Of a stretch of DNA of 64,000 nt, positions 21,118-33,373 are shown one piece after another. The DNA is taken from assembly GCF_023159225.1 (NCBI RefSeq), contig NC_063172.1, forward strand, positions 38,627,832 to 38,691,831, given 5' to 3'. Numbering within the stretch: the first letter of the stretch is position 1; every line of letters begins with the position of its first letter. Origin of the DNA: Perognathus longimembris pacificus. Taxonomy: Eukaryota > Chordata > Mammalia > Rodentia > Heteromyidae. The notes under the pieces were generated by a model, which ran no database searches, was not told where the DNA came from, and worked only from the letters and a program-made list of their open reading frames with translations. Position numbers and translations under genes: made by a program.

Positions 21118-22480
21118 TACATAAGTCAGGTAATGAGAACATTCTTTATGCACAGTCTCAACACTCCCCTCATTTTCTACCAGTTTTTTCCTCCCAATTC
21201 CCCTTCCCCACAAGTTATATATTTAATTTTGAACATAGTGTCCTGTAACACTGCTACATTTTTATACCATTTGTTATGCCCCTTTCTGTGCTCCCCTTAC
21301 AAGACAAATAACCCTACATACAAGACAAAAGGTACAGGAATCAAAAACTTTCTCAATAGTACCCTACTTATTATGAAGTCATAAGTAATATTTCTTATGC
21401 TCTGTGTTCAAATACTAATTATTTTAATACCTCCAAAAGTTATTCATCATAAGTGTGTCCCTGAGATGGAGAAACCAAGGTTCAGGAGGATTATGTAACT
21501 TTTCACAAGTCACAAGTACATTAATACTTAGAAGTCATCCAATATAATATAAGATGTGAAGGACACATATATGCACACAAATAAAAGTCCATAAATATGC
21601 ATATATGTATGCATGTTAATAAGACTTGTGTATAGGTGTGTACATTACATCATATCTTCATGAAAAGTAAATATATAAGAATATAAACAAACCAATGTAA
21701 ACATAATATTTTTGTCTGAGACAAAGACTCAGATGAAGTATCTGACAGTTTAGTTCATTGGCTGACACTCTACCACATGAACCACAGCTCCAACCCCTAA
21801 ATGTATTTGAGTATATGTTTGATAGATCATAGAAAGAACAACATTGAAGAGTTCATGAAGTCATACTACCCGTAACATAATTCATAAATTGATTGTAATT
21901 GTTATTGACTTATACCGGTTAGACTGGAGTAGGTTAGAATTCCACTCACTGTTACGTTTTCATACCTGTTTACTTGATATTCCAAGAAAAAAAGTAAGAT
22001 TCCTTGTTTCCTGTTTCATACAAATTTAAAGAAATATTAAGTGCCAATACAAATCTTAGTAAGAAAATGCTGATTTTAAAATACAAAATATTGATTTCCA
22101 GACAGAAAAGTACAATAATTAATCAAAGTCAATGTGGTTAGGAGTAAATTTTATTGGAGGTTTTCTATGTAACTTAAATTACATTGAAAGTGCAAGGAAA
22201 TATTTTACAAGGACTATTGCAACATTTCTTAGTACAAAATGTCACATGGACAAAAGGCTTTAAAAGAAATTAAAAATTCTAGTAAAGAAAATATTAATCA
22301 TTTTGTTTGTGACTTTTCAAAAGTTTAAAGGCCAAACAAAAACTTAATTAAAGCAAAGGTTTGTAAACAACTAACTCTACCCTCTCTCTGACATACAGAC
22401 CTTTAACTAAAGTCAACCATTTCAGAAGACTTTAAATATTTCAGAGATCTATAATTGGGCAAATAAGGTCATGTTGTCAG
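21118..22480. other. Intron, little recognised
   Basis: AT-rich. An ID-like minus-strand fragment is visible at about 21740-21798 (complement GGGGTTGGAGCTGTGGTTCA). Nothing else assigned. Confidence 0.4.
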
Positions 22481-22830
22481 CTGGCTAATCCCCTTTGGCC
22501 TGTAAAATTGAGTTTAAGTGTTATCTAGCAGGAAAGATTTTCCTGACCTCTGGCCTGCTTTCATACAGCATAATTAACACCATCCTTGGGGAATTCTCTT
22601 CACAGAATTCTGTCATGGCACTTTCCATTGTCAATTCCTGCCAAGATAGACCACATTTAAGCCTCTATTCTTACTACTTTCAGCTTCATGCCCATGAATT
22701 CCTAAATAATTTTGGGCATTCTGAAGACACTTGTATAAATGAGCGTTTATTAATGATCTCCTGTTGTATTCCTCTCCAAAGAAGTTTATCAAATATTTGG
22801 AAACCAATTCATTGGTTTTGATTTGTTTTT
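22480..22830 (+). mobile_element. Possible L2-type LINE relic
   Basis: Weak resemblance in word order (GTGTTATCTAGCAGGAAAGA, then TTCCTGACCTC and later a GGCACTTTCC-type segment) to the L2 3' region. It has a 108-codon open frame with no recognised domain. Low certainty. Confidence 0.3.
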
Positions 22831-23620
22831 ACTTAGAATTTATCTGCTGAGGAATGAGATAAAGCCTTTGTGTAGACTAGTTTCTTCTCATTCCATTATT
22901 TGAGAATATAATAAAATGTCCAAAATTATATAACTTTTAGCTAGAAAGGTTAATGTATAGAATCTCTTTTATAGGGATAAAATAATCCCAGAACAAAACA
23001 TAATAAAAGCAATGAATGGCTTTTTCATAGATTTTAGTTTTGTAAAACATCTTTGGACTTGGAGTTATTTCCCTTAAAACCATATTGCCAGCAACATTTT
23101 AAGCGCAAGTTGAATAATCTTTCTTACAGTATTTCTCTACTTTGTGAAAAACCCACAAACGAGATATGGAAACAAATGTTTTTTTCATTTTTGTTGTTAT
23201 TTTTATTGTACTATATGAACAGATTTCCTTTTTCTTGCATTTGTCTTCCCTAAGGATATATACCTTAAGTATAAACAAAATAGATACATATTACCAACTT
23301 AAAGCTAGCTAGAAATGATATAAATATTTTATTCTATTTTGAACATAGTCCTTGCATAGGAACAGCTTTTCAACAATACTTACTTCCTTTACTAAAAATA
23401 TCTACCACTAAATACAAATCACTAGGCATACAATTGCAAGTATCCTCAAATAGGTATAAAGAATGACATAATGGACAAAAGAAGAAAAATTTTAGGTCTT
23501 AGGAGAAGAATCTAAATTTTTTTATGGAAAGGTTGGCATTTATAATGGACCTTAAAATGCACAAAAATTTTGGCTGACATATATTGAAAGGAACATTTGT
23601 AATGTAGAAAATAGTATAAA
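22831..23620. other. No recognised feature
   Basis: AT-rich intron sequence. Confidence 0.4.
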
Positions 23621-23627
23621 ATGCTAC

Positions 23628-23710
23628 AAAAAGGCCTAGGGGAATAGTTTGAATATCCGAAGGCTTTTCAAGCATGTGTGAGGCCTTGGGTTCAATCCCT
23701 ACTACTTCCT
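23628..23710 (+). mobile_element. ID-like SINE monomer
   Basis: GGCCTAGGGGAATAGTTTGA start, then AGGCCTTGGGTTCAATCCC box B region. Diverged, single unit. Confidence 0.6.
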
Positions 23711-24310
23711 CCACAAAAGACATAAAGGCGAATAACATAAATGCTCCCAATTGTCTCCAACCAAGTATTGAAGATAACAGGGAATAGTGAACAATGAAGT
23801 TCATTAGAAAAACAGTGTAAGAAAAAGATATTAAGAAATCCAGTTAATGTCACCTTAGTACTTGCTTAACGAAGCCATTAGAAATTAGAACTACATTTCT
23901 AATAGCCAATGAATAAATATTCAGTCTTAAAATAATAACTGTTATTAAAAACAGTGTTATTATTAAAAATAAGCTATGATTTTTCAATATTTAAATTATT
24001 GATGATTAAAATTTAGAAGAAATCAATATTAACATTCTTACATAATGCTAAAACTTCTGACACAATGCTAAAGTAAAACTTTTTTATACTTTATCAACAT
24101 AGATTATGTGACATGAACATAACTGCAAGCTCTTATTTTAGAAGTATGTCACATATTAAAAGTAAAATAGGCAAGATTTATTCAGAATCACACTGTTAAG
24201 AGTAGGGAAAAATAAATTTAAAGGGTATCAATGAGGTATGACATATCTGGCAAAAATATACATATAAAAATAATATATATGTTTGCATGTGTATAAACAG
24301 TGTATTAAAC
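23711..24310. other. No recognised feature
   Basis: AT-rich intron sequence. Confidence 0.4.
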
Positions 24311-24312
24311 CC

Positions 24313-24520
24313 TGTTTATAGCTAGTCATGCTGGCTCATACCTGTACTCCTAGGTAGGTTGAGGTCAGGAAGATAGATGTTTAAGGCATCCTGGGCCAAA
24401 AGTTCAAGAACCCCCATCTCACTCCATTAAAATGAGCTATGGTGTCACACACCTGCCATGCCAGTTATACCACTAGGAGGATCATAGTCCAGGTTGGACA
24501 GAAACAAAAGCAAGACAGAG
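24313..24520 (+). mobile_element. Old dimeric 7SL-like SINE
   Basis: First unit has CTGGCTCATACCTGTACTCC; second unit has GGTGTCACACACCTGCCATG and GGAGGATCATAGTCCAGG. Both resemble B1-type halves. Diverged. Confidence 0.5.
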
Positions 24521-24523
24521 CCT

Positions 24524-25003
24524 AATAGCTATGCCCTTATGAACACATAAGATGATGCTAAGTGAAATGAACTCCATGTTATGGAAATGAGTGTTATGTC
24601 ACTGTTGTAATTACTTTCAACATGCCATGTGAAACTGTAGCTTCTATTGTTGATGATCCTCTTGTATCCCCTTCCTGTGGTTGTACCCACACTATCACTG
24701 TGTCTCATCGGAGTACCCTGGATACTGTATATACTGGCATTAGAACTAGGGAAGTGAAAGGGAATATCAAAATCGAGAGACAAAGGATAAAAAGACAAAT
24801 GACTACAAAAGCAATACTTGCAAAACTGTTTGGTGTAAGCCAACAGAACAACTCACGGGGGGAGGGAGAGGGAAAGGGGAAGGGGAGAGGAGGGGAATGA
24901 GGGAGGAGGTAACAAATAGTACAAGAAATGTACCCAAAGCCTAACATATGAAACTGTAACCTTTCTGTACATCACTTTGTCAATAAATAAGAAAAAAAAT
25001 AAA
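24524..25003 (+). mobile_element. 5'-truncated L1 (3' UTR)
   Basis: Collinear with the L1 3' UTR seen repeatedly in this window: ATAAGATGATGCTAAGTGAA, later a G-rich purine tract (24857-24912), then GTACATCACTTTGTCAATAAA and an A-rich tail. About 480 bp, not inverted. Confidence 0.82.
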
Positions 25004-25039
25004 GAAAATGATATTCATGGAAAAAAATCGTAGTGGAAG

Positions 25040-25108
25040 CAAATGTGTTGGCACTATGGTGCAAGCAGTAGAGCAATTACATAGCAAATGCAAGGCCTTG
25101 ACTATCGC

Positions 25109-25146
<38 letters not shown>
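25040..25146 (+). repeat. ID-like remnant followed by (CA)n
   Basis: A degraded ID unit (GGCACTATGGTGCAAGCAGT, then GCAAGGCCTTGAC) leads into about 18 CA/AC units at 25111-25146. The microsatellite has probably grown from the SINE tail. Confidence 0.6.
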
Positions 25147-25311
25147 GAATAATCAGATTGTTCACCAATAACCTTTACTAGACAATAAATAATTTCTGGA
25201 GATTCATATGGTGCAATGAAAAATTTTGTTAGTTCTATTTTAAGAGTATTTTAATAAAATATGGTTTGATTAATACATAGAAAAAGGTAAATGGTCTATG
25301 ATTCTCTCAGA

Positions 25312-25930
25312 AAAAAATGGGATTGCCCCGTTCATAAGGAAATGGGAAAAACAGACATGGAAAAAATCATGCTAAGTGAAGTGAACCAGACCCAAATATA
25401 CACAGACACTATGGTTTCCCTCATTGGTAACAATTAGTACAAGTCTAGGACAGTCCTAGGAGAAGATCACAATAGCTCAATAGCTATATACATGTGAACA
25501 CATAATATGAGGATAAGGGAAATGAACTCCAAGTTATGGAAATAAGTGGTTTATCATCGTTGCTGCTATTTTCAATGTACTATGTGAAATTATGCCTTTA
25601 TCTTTTGTTTTTCTTCCCTATGTTTTTAACCCTGATGTCACTGTAACTTATTTTGGTGCCCTGGGTATTGTATATACATTTATCAGAACTAGGGAAGGGA
25701 AAGGGAACATCAAAATGGAGGCACAAAGGGTAATAGGTGAGCCAATGCAACAGCAATACTTAAAAGATAATATGCAGTAAACCAACTGTACAACTCGGGG
25801 GAGGGAATTGGGGAGAAGGGGTGGTGGGAATAACAAATTTGATAAGAAATGTACTCACTGCCTTATGTATGAAACTGTAATATCTCTGTACACCACTTTC
25901 ACAATAAATAAGTTTAAAAAGAAGAAAAGA
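25312..25930 (+). mobile_element. Older L1 3' end
   Basis: Starts within the ORF2 tail (AAATCATGCTAAGTGAAGTG) and runs through a 3' UTR with GAGGGAATTGGGGAGAAGGG, then GTACACCACTTTCACAATAAA. It is more diverged than the copy at 24524-25003. Confidence 0.75.
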
Positions 25931-27317
25931 AAAGGTAAAGGTGATATTAAAAATATATAAGTAATTTTCAGCATTAAAACTGGACATAACATTTTATTAA
26001 AATTACAAATCATAGGGTTCTGATGTACAACATTACAAAAGTAAGAATAGAAGAAGCTCAATTTAGAAAACAGAAGAGAAATAATACTGCAATGCACAAT
26101 GGCTTTGCAAAGGGAAACAGTAATGGATTTAGGCAGGAAGGAGAAAAAGGAATAGATAATGTCATAGGAATGAGCTTCCACTATAGCTTAAAGGTAAAAA
26201 ATGTAATTTGAATGTGGGCTACAGTGAGACCTCAAGCAAATTAACTTTTTTTAATCTTTAAGAGGAAAAGGTTTTCAACCATATTATCATCTCATATGTC
26301 ATGGTCCTGGCCATAAAATAAGAGCTTCAATGTCATACACTTACAACCATTTGCTTAGCAATCAATGCCTCTATAACTAATATATGCATATACAGAGAGA
26401 GAACTGCATGTAATGAATACTAGCTTCTGTCATTTTATTATAGTTATATAAATAATCTTTATGTAATAATCTTAAATGATATAATAACACGTTTTTGTAC
26501 CATCATTATTTAAACAAGTGCTGTGTACATGTTGGATTATTTTTACAAAATCATAATATTGTTTCTGCGTATTTTATTGTTGCAAAATCAATGTGTATGA
26601 GGCTGAAGGAAAAATGGTAAGTATGTGAAACTTCCTTCAATAAAACATTTCTAAAGACCTAGTAGCCAGAAAGGAGACCAGAAGGTAAAAACAGCTGTGT
26701 GGGATTACACCAGGGAAAAGACAACCACTAAAGCAGATTGAAGTCAGCAGCCTGGTGATGAGGGGGTACTGGAGGGGATACATTAAATAACACCAGAGGA
26801 AGGGAAATGGAATACATGAATAAAGAAAAAAAAGGAGCTAGACTGATTCCTAGTTGGGCTTGTTCTCTAAGTTGAATGAACAAAGAGCTCTACAAAGGTC
26901 AGCAATTTAATGAGTTGACAGCTTTGATAGCAAAACTGATCTGTGCTATGGAACTACATATCTCAAAAACTCAAGTGAAAGACTGTAAAAGAGGGAGGAG
27001 TTAACACACACGTTTATTTCTAAAGGTGCCAAAAGAATGTCCTACTGAAATGCAAGTTGAAACATTCTACTGGATATCATCAAGTTAAGGTACATATTTT
27101 GTTACTGAAATGTCATGTGGTTATTGACATTTCAATTGTAAATACATTACTAAGATATCCTTAGAATAGAATGTTTCTGCCAACTGCCATTTTAGAACTT
27201 TCTTAGGGAAAAAAAAGCCAAATGGGTAACTACAAATACTAACACATCAATCTACATTCATTGTAGACCATTAAACCAAAAGTATTTGTAGAAGGGGTGA
27301 GTTGTTTCTCTATATTG
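25931..27317. other. No recognised feature
   Basis: AT-rich intron sequence. No exon or repeat that I can name. Confidence 0.4.
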
Positions 27318-27735
27318 CCTGCAAGTAAGCTTTTGTTACTACAACAAAATACCTGAGACTTTTAACTTTTAAGAGAAGATATATATAGCTCACAATTTGT
27401 AGAGTTGATGCTACAGGTTTGGGCATTCCCAATTTATTGGCCTCTGGAAAGGCACATGGTGGTGATAGCACATTATGGGAGAACAGTTTGACAAAAATTA
27501 GAATGGAAACCATGTCCAAATATAAGCAGGAAGAAAGATGGGTGAGGCCAAATTTCTACTTACATAATGATCCTTGTGGTAGCCTGAGAACTACCTTATG
27601 CCCATGACCTAAAGTCCTACCCAAGTTCTCTACCTCCCGAAGTTCCACCACCTCCCAATGCCACTTCCCTAAGGACTAAACCTTTAATCACATTATATCC
27701 TTCAGGGACATTCAAATCATAGCATCCTCAAGTCT
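27318..27735 (-). mobile_element. MaLR-type (ORR1/MST-like) LTR relic
   Basis: The plus strand shows ACAACAAAATACCTGAGACT at the left and, to the right, CCACCTCCCAATGCCACTTC and GGACATTCAAATCATAGCAT, the reverse-complement order of a MaLR LTR. Solitary and diverged. Assigned from remembered consensus words. Confidence 0.6.
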
Positions 27736-27888
27736 TCATTTCTACTCAGGCAACAATTTAAAACATGTACTTTTGTAAACTTTCTGGACCCACTCTTATA
27801 CTTTGAGAACGAACAAGTGATATATTGTATATGAACAGTATATACATATACAATGTACATATGTTATATATAAAAAGTTTAGATTTTT

Positions 27889-29666
27889 AATAATCACTTA
27901 TTTATTGTCAAAGAAATGTACAGAGGGGTTACAGTTACATATGTTAGGCCATGGATACATTTCTTGTACTGTTTGTTACCTCCTCCCTTATTCCCCCTTC
28001 CCACTGCCCCTTTCCCTCTCCCCCCATGAATTGTGCAATTAGTTTACACCAAATGGATTTGCAAGTATTGCTTTTGTAGTCATTTGTCTTTTTATCCTTT
28101 GTCTCTCGATTTTGATATTCCCTTTTACTTCCCTAGTTCTAATACCAGCATATGTTACTCAGATGAGATACAGTGATAGTGCGGGTACAACCACAGGAAA
28201 GGGAAACAAGAGGATCATCAACAAAAGAAGCTGTGGTTTCACATGGCTTACTGAAAGTAATTACAACAGTGATATAACAGTCGTTTCCATAATAACATGG
28301 AGTTCATTTTACCTAGCATCATCTTATGTGTTCATAAGGGCATAGCTACTGGGCTCTTGTGATTCTCTGCTGGAACTAGCCAAAAGCTGTGCTAATTATT
28401 CCCTATGAGGGAAACCACAGATTACATGCTTCTTTGGGTCTGGCTTCACTTCACTTATTATAATTTTTTCCAAGTCCTTTCATTTCCTTACGAATGGGGC
28501 AATGTCATTCTTTCTGTACATTTTCCTGATCCATTCATCTATGGAGGGGTATCTGGGTTGGTTCCATATTTTATTATGAAAAATTGCACTGCGATGAACA
28601 TTGTTGTGCTGGTGGCTTTATTGTGTTCTTGTTTGTGGTCTTTTGGGTAGATGCCCAAAAATGGGGCTGCTGGGTCATAGGGGAGCTCTATGTTTAGCCT
28701 TCTGAGGAATCTCCATGCCGCTTTCCAGAGTGGCTGAACCAGTTTACCTTCCCACCAACTATCAAGTAGGGTTCTCTTTTGGCCACATCCCCTGCAACAT
28801 TTATTATTGTTAGTTTTCTTGATAAAGGACATTCTTACTAGGGTGAGGTGGAATCTCAATTTTGTTCTGATTTGCATTTCTTTTATGGCCAGTGATGTAG
28901 AGCACTTTTTCATATGTCTCTTGGCCATTCTCATTTCCTCATCAGAGAATTCTCTTTTTAAGTTTTTAGCCCACTTGTTGAGGGGGTTGTTGGTTCTTTG
29001 CGGTTTTGTTTTGGAGGAATGTAATTTTTCTAGTTCTTCATATATTTTAGATATGAGGCCTTTGTCCATTGTATGGCTGGTAAAGATCTTTTCCCAATCT
29101 GTGAGCTTTCTTTCTGTTTATCTTGAGAGCTATGTCCTTTGCCCTGCAGAAGCTCTGCAGTTTGATGCAGTCCCATTTGTCCAACCTTTCTTTGATTTGT
29201 AGCACTTCTGGGCCTTTATTAAGGAAGGTTCATCCTGTGCCAAGGAGCCCAAGTGTTTCTACTACTCCTTCTTTTAATGGACCCCATAGACTCTACTCCC
29301 AAGCTCCTAGAGCTGATCCATAACTTTGGCAAAGTAGCAGGCTATAAAATAAACCCTCAAAAATCAATGGCATTTCTATATGCCAATGACCTGAAGATTG
29401 AGGCCAAAATCAGGAAAGCAACTTCTTTTGCAATAGTCTCAAAAAAACAAAAAATATCTAAGAATAACCTTAACCAAAGAAGTGAAAGACCTCTATGATG
29501 AGAACTTTTAAAAAAATGATAAATGAACTTAAGGCAGGACAAAGGACATGAAAAACCTCCCATGCTCTTGGATTTGGAGGATTAACATTGTCAAAATGGC
29601 AATATTGCCAAAGGCTATCTACAAATTCAATGCAATACCCACTAATATCCCAACCCCATTTTTAAT
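27889..29666 (-). mobile_element. L1 with inverted 5' segment
   Basis: The main part, 27889 to about 29278, is minus-strand L1: 3' UTR at the left, ORF2 C-terminus to the right ([18 protein letters not shown] in the frame covering 28539-29069). From about 29279 to 29666 the strand flips to plus and encodes the reverse transcriptase part of ORF2 (INPQKSMAFLY). About 180 codons between the two pieces are missing at the junction. A candidate 11-bp duplication with one mismatch, TTTAGATTTTT/TTTAGGTTTTT, lies at 27878-27888 and 29667-29677. Confidence 0.8.
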
Positions 29667-29769
29667 TTTAGGTTTTTCTATCTATATAATTGTACAATTC
29701 TTCTATTCCAATTTGCTGTCTTTAGAGTTTGTATTGTATATAGAGATGCATTCAAACCCCAGTTCTGCC

Positions 29770-29780
29770 AGAGAGAGTGA

Positions 29781-29819
<39 letters not shown>

Positions 29820-29870
29820 AGGGACAGAAAGAGAGAGAGACAGAGAGACAGAAAGATAGAGAGAGATCCA
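29770..29870. repeat. (GT)n(GA)n microsatellite
   Basis: GT units at 29777-29798, then long GA and GACA-type runs. The purine strand continues to about 29867. Confidence 0.9.
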
Positions 29871-31060
29871 TCTTATTCTTTTTCATCACTGCCTAGAATT
29901 CCATAGAATAGACATAATGCTATGTATAGTCACAATTATTCTCAAGGACATCTAGCTTACTCCAATTTGGCTCCCATTATAAACATAATTCCAGGGCTTA
30001 AAAGGCAAATTGAGTTTTAAGTAATATTCTCAAGCTAACGACAAAGCAATATGGAAAATTTGTTCCTTTTTTTTTCATTTAAAATCATTTTGGTCCCCGA
30101 AAAATTCTTTTGATTTATTTTTCACTGTTTGACTTTAATTAAATGGAGATAATTATAAGAGAAAATCATTGGAGACAAAACTCTGAAAATATGTAAATCT
30201 TTACAAATGACATGATTTCCAAAACTCCCTGTTAAGTCTTAAATGTTACGATTCTGATGAGCCACTTTGTATGAACAGTGAGATAATGTTCCCAGAAAAT
30301 GGGCTTTAGCATTAAATAAAAATATATTTGAAACTCAATTATAACCAATTTTATTCTCTATTATTTTATGTGTGTGTGTGACTAAGGGATACTCATCTGT
30401 AGAATATGAATATTAACACTAATAAACTAGTATTACCCACCTTCATTTGTTTTTAGAAGGAATAAAAAATGATGTCTTTGACACAAAGAATATCTAAAAC
30501 ACTAGGCCCCTCCTAAAAATGATTCAAATTTATGAATTTTTACAAATGTTTCTACTACATGTTTAGTAACAGGTTAAGTATTAATATTGGTCAAGTAAAA
30601 TCTGTCTAAAGAGTTATTTTCCAATAAGTAGATCTACAGCCACTAACAGAAAAGAAATTACCATGACCATTCACTGTTTGTAAAACCGATTACTAGACTG
30701 GTATAAATATGGACTGCAGTATAAACTTCCCAAAATGTAGTTCACATGCTAGTAACATCACTCCTAGATTATGGGAAATTTATTTGAATCTTATCCCAGG
30801 CTTCCTTAGCCAGTACTTGCAAGTGTTGAGCCCAGCAGTAAGTGTATCAACGCAGACCCTGTCAAACTTAATGTGTGCTGAAAGTGTTTATCATAAGCTT
30901 TGCATAATACAGTGAGAGATGCTATGCATTTCATGAAATGATTTACAGCCTCATAGATGAAATACATCCACACAGGACATTTTCAAAAGATCAAGTGAAG
31001 TGGTGAACATTTTAATGACAGAGAAATAAATATAGATACATGCATTTTAATTGCCAAATA
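29871..31060. other. No recognised feature
   Basis: Intron sequence just downstream (in gene direction) of the CNBD1 exon. A short (TG)n occurs near 30369-30380. The exon's donor side is at 31082. Confidence 0.4.
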
Positions 31061-31082
31061 TCTCTCTACATTAGTCTGTTAC

Positions 31083-31228
31083 CTGTGCTTCCTTTGACCC
31101 AGGTTTGGGAAATGACTTTCTTACTAAGTTTTTTCAGATGTTGATCATCTAGCTGAGAGCTTAAATCTGGAAGTGTCTTTAGCATATTCCACACAGTGTT
31201 GTGTTCATGTCTTGTTCTGTGGACGGGC
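31083..31228 (-). CDS. CNBD1: CNBD1 internal coding exon
   Basis: Minus-strand exon of 146 bp. The acceptor is TTTCTTTTTAAG, ending at 31229. The donor GTAACA starts at 31082, after the exon end GCACAG. One base completes a codon from the previous exon, 48 full codons follow, and one base is left. The peptide includes VHRTRHEHNTVWNMLKTLPD and ends TWVKGST. Joined to the exon at 10962, the frame continues TVIGDDGFY. From memory this agrees well with vertebrate CNBD1 just before its cyclic nucleotide-binding region. It has no stop or frameshift. Confidence 0.88.
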
Positions 31229-31690
31229 CTTAAAAAGAAAAGATTATCAATTCAGAGACTAAAAAATCTTATACACTTTTTAAATATTTTTGTCTCCAAT
31301 TTTGTGTCTTCTTTCTTTAAAAGTTGCTTAATGAGAACTATAATGATATTCTAATTTGTCTAATTAGTCAACTAGAAGAGTGTGTTCTCTTTAAGATCTA
31401 TCTTCATGGTACTTTAAACTAGGAAATAACCTAGTACCTTTATCCTATCTTAACTGAGAACTAGGTACTTCACTTGATGTCTTTTACTAGTAGTAATTAT
31501 CATTATAAAGACCTTTTATAGACAAGTAGAAAATACTACTGTTGTTACTGTTTATTGTCAATTCTTAATAATATTTAAATGCTACTAAAGTTAATTCAAA
31601 CTGTAATTTAACATTTTTAGAAAGCTTAATGTATAACATCAAATATACTGTAGATTTATCAAAGAAGTTATATTTACTGTTACTTTTGTT
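31229..31690. other. Upstream intron of CNBD1, no recognised feature
   Basis: AT-rich. Contains only the acceptor region of the exon at its left edge. Confidence 0.45.
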
Positions 31691-31692
31691 TG

Positions 31693-31812
31693 TATGTTTG
31701 TTTTTGACAAAGTCTTATGCAAGATATAGCCCAAACTTGTCTCAAAATCCTGATCTTCCTGCCTCAGCCTGGCATATGCTCTGATTAAATACATGTGCCA
31801 CAATGCCTAGTC
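31693..31812 (-). mobile_element. B1/7SL-derived monomer
   Basis: The plus strand shows TCCTGATCTTCCTGCCTCAG and CATGTGCCACAATGCCTAG, the reverse complement of a B1-like SINE. Diverged. Confidence 0.6.
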
Positions 31813-32049
31813 CTATTTAATCTTTAAAACCATTATTTAGTATATATAACATGATAGGCAATATATGAAATTTATTTTAGTCTAAGTTTTCAAAAGGTTA
31901 TCTTTGCTTTCACACAGGTCATTACTAATGTCCAGCACTTACAAAAGAAATCTAATGTAAAAATGAATCCACCCCACTAAACATGTAGTTTTACAAGTAT
32001 TCTGTCAGTTTATACATCATATCCTGTTGGCCTCTCTGATATCTCTTGT

Positions 32050-32265
32050 GGTAAGTGTGGTAAAACAAGCCAGGCTGTAATTCCAATTTTATGGAAAACA
32101 GAGATAGGAAGAACTCATTCATACTGGCCTCAAGTAAAATTGCAAAACTCATTCTGAAAATTAAAAACTGAAGTAAAACAGGGCTGGAAGAATAGGATAA
32201 GTGGCAGAATACTTATGCAGCAAGCACAAAGCACTGCCATTCAAGCCTCAGTAGTGTCAAAAAAG
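32050..32265 (+). mobile_element. Old B1 plus ID composite SINE
   Basis: B1-like left part (GGCTGTAATTCCAATTTTAT) and an ID-like right part (ACAGGGCTGGAAGAATAGGA then GCACTGCCATTCAAGCCTCA). Strongly diverged. Confidence 0.55.
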
Positions 32266-32384
32266 AAAATAAAAAAATGTATCAGCAAATGTCTAACATT
32301 TTTTTATTTTGTCATAAAATAATATGAAAATGGAAAACATTATATATATAGTAAAACATAAGTTGTTGGAACAGGAGAGTCTGA

Positions 32385-32462
32385 TTGAGAACTCTGTACA
32401 CATAAAGGAACACGTTGAAATGAAATCCCCTTATACAACTAGAGAAGATAATAATTTAAAGA
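32385..32462 (+). repeat. Unclassified interspersed repeat unit
   Basis: GTACACATAAAGGAACACGT, then CCCTTATACAACTAGAGAAG and ATAATAAT. Related to the units at 3391-3590, 7018-7095 and 46085-46160. Confidence 0.4.
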
Positions 32463-32823
32463 CAAACATTAGCAGATCAAGTGCTTAGGAAACTTGCTAC
32501 TTCATAGAAAGCACTCCAAAAGAGCCAGAAAATCACTATTACATATGTGTGGTATTGACACCATGTCTTACTGAATAAAGTGGACCAATTCTCAAGCACT
32601 GATCAAAGAGAATAGAAAGAATTCAAACACCCAAAGTATTGTAAAGCCAAGTGTTTAATACTTCCCTTTAGCCTCCCTTTAAGGGAGAGACAGGAACAGC
32701 AAAAACAAACATGGAAAGATTTTAAAACAATGTCTAGAACATAATTTTTCTTTAGGAACTAGGATATCAAAAAAACAAAACACAAATTAAAGTTTACTTT
32801 GTTTTACTGGATTTTTGCCATAG
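32463..32823. other. No recognised feature
   Basis: AT-rich intron sequence. Confidence 0.4.
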
Positions 32824-32835
32824 AAGAATCCCAGT

Positions 32836-33046
32836 GAAGGGGCTGAGAATATGGCCTAGTTTCAAGAGTGCTTGCCTCGTATACATGAAGCCCTGAGTTC
32901 GATTCCCCAGCACCACATATATAGAAAATGGCCAGAAGTGGCTCTGTGGCTCAAGTGGCAAAGTGCTAGCTTTGAGCAAAAAAGAAGCCAGGGACATAGC
33001 TCAGGCCCTGAATCCCAAGCTCCAGGACTGGCAAAAAAAAAAAAAA
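32836..33046 (+). mobile_element. Dimeric ID-type SINE, subfamily B
   Basis: Two units and A-tail, flanked by the 12-bp duplication AAGAATCCCAGT at 32824-32835 and 33047-33058. It has the markers CGTATACATGAAG and GAGCAAAAAAGAAG. Confidence 0.9.
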
Positions 33047-33327
33047 AAGAATCCCAGTATTGTGTTTTCAATTTTGTTGCTGTTGTTGTTTGGCTGGTTT
33101 TATGTTTGTGTCAATACCAGATTTTTAACTAAAGGTTTCAGACTTGCTATAGGGGCAGGCTATGGCTGAGCAATGCTTTTAGTTCTTTTTATTTTGCACT
33201 GGTGATTTTGCAAGGTTTTACTTTTTGCCCGACTTTTACTTGGATTGAGATTCTCCTATTTATGCTTCCCTATAGCTAGAAAAACAAATACGCAACTAAC
33301 ACCCATATTTCTTCCATTAGGATGGAA

Positions 33328-33330
<3 letters not shown>

Positions 33331-33373
<43 letters not shown>

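Larger units (their letters stand above)
10778..31228 (-). other. CNBD1: CNBD1 gene segment (two exons and one intron)
   Basis: Span of the part of CNBD1 that can be seen. Transcription runs from high to low coordinates. The exon at 31083-31228 is followed by the exon at 10778-10962, and the intron between them is about 20.1 kb. The upstream exon ends in phase 1 and the next begins with the two bases that complete the codon, so the joined frame is open. The other exons of the gene must lie outside the window or were not recognised. The intron carries an antisense provirus, several L1 3' ends and many SINEs. Confidence 0.85.
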
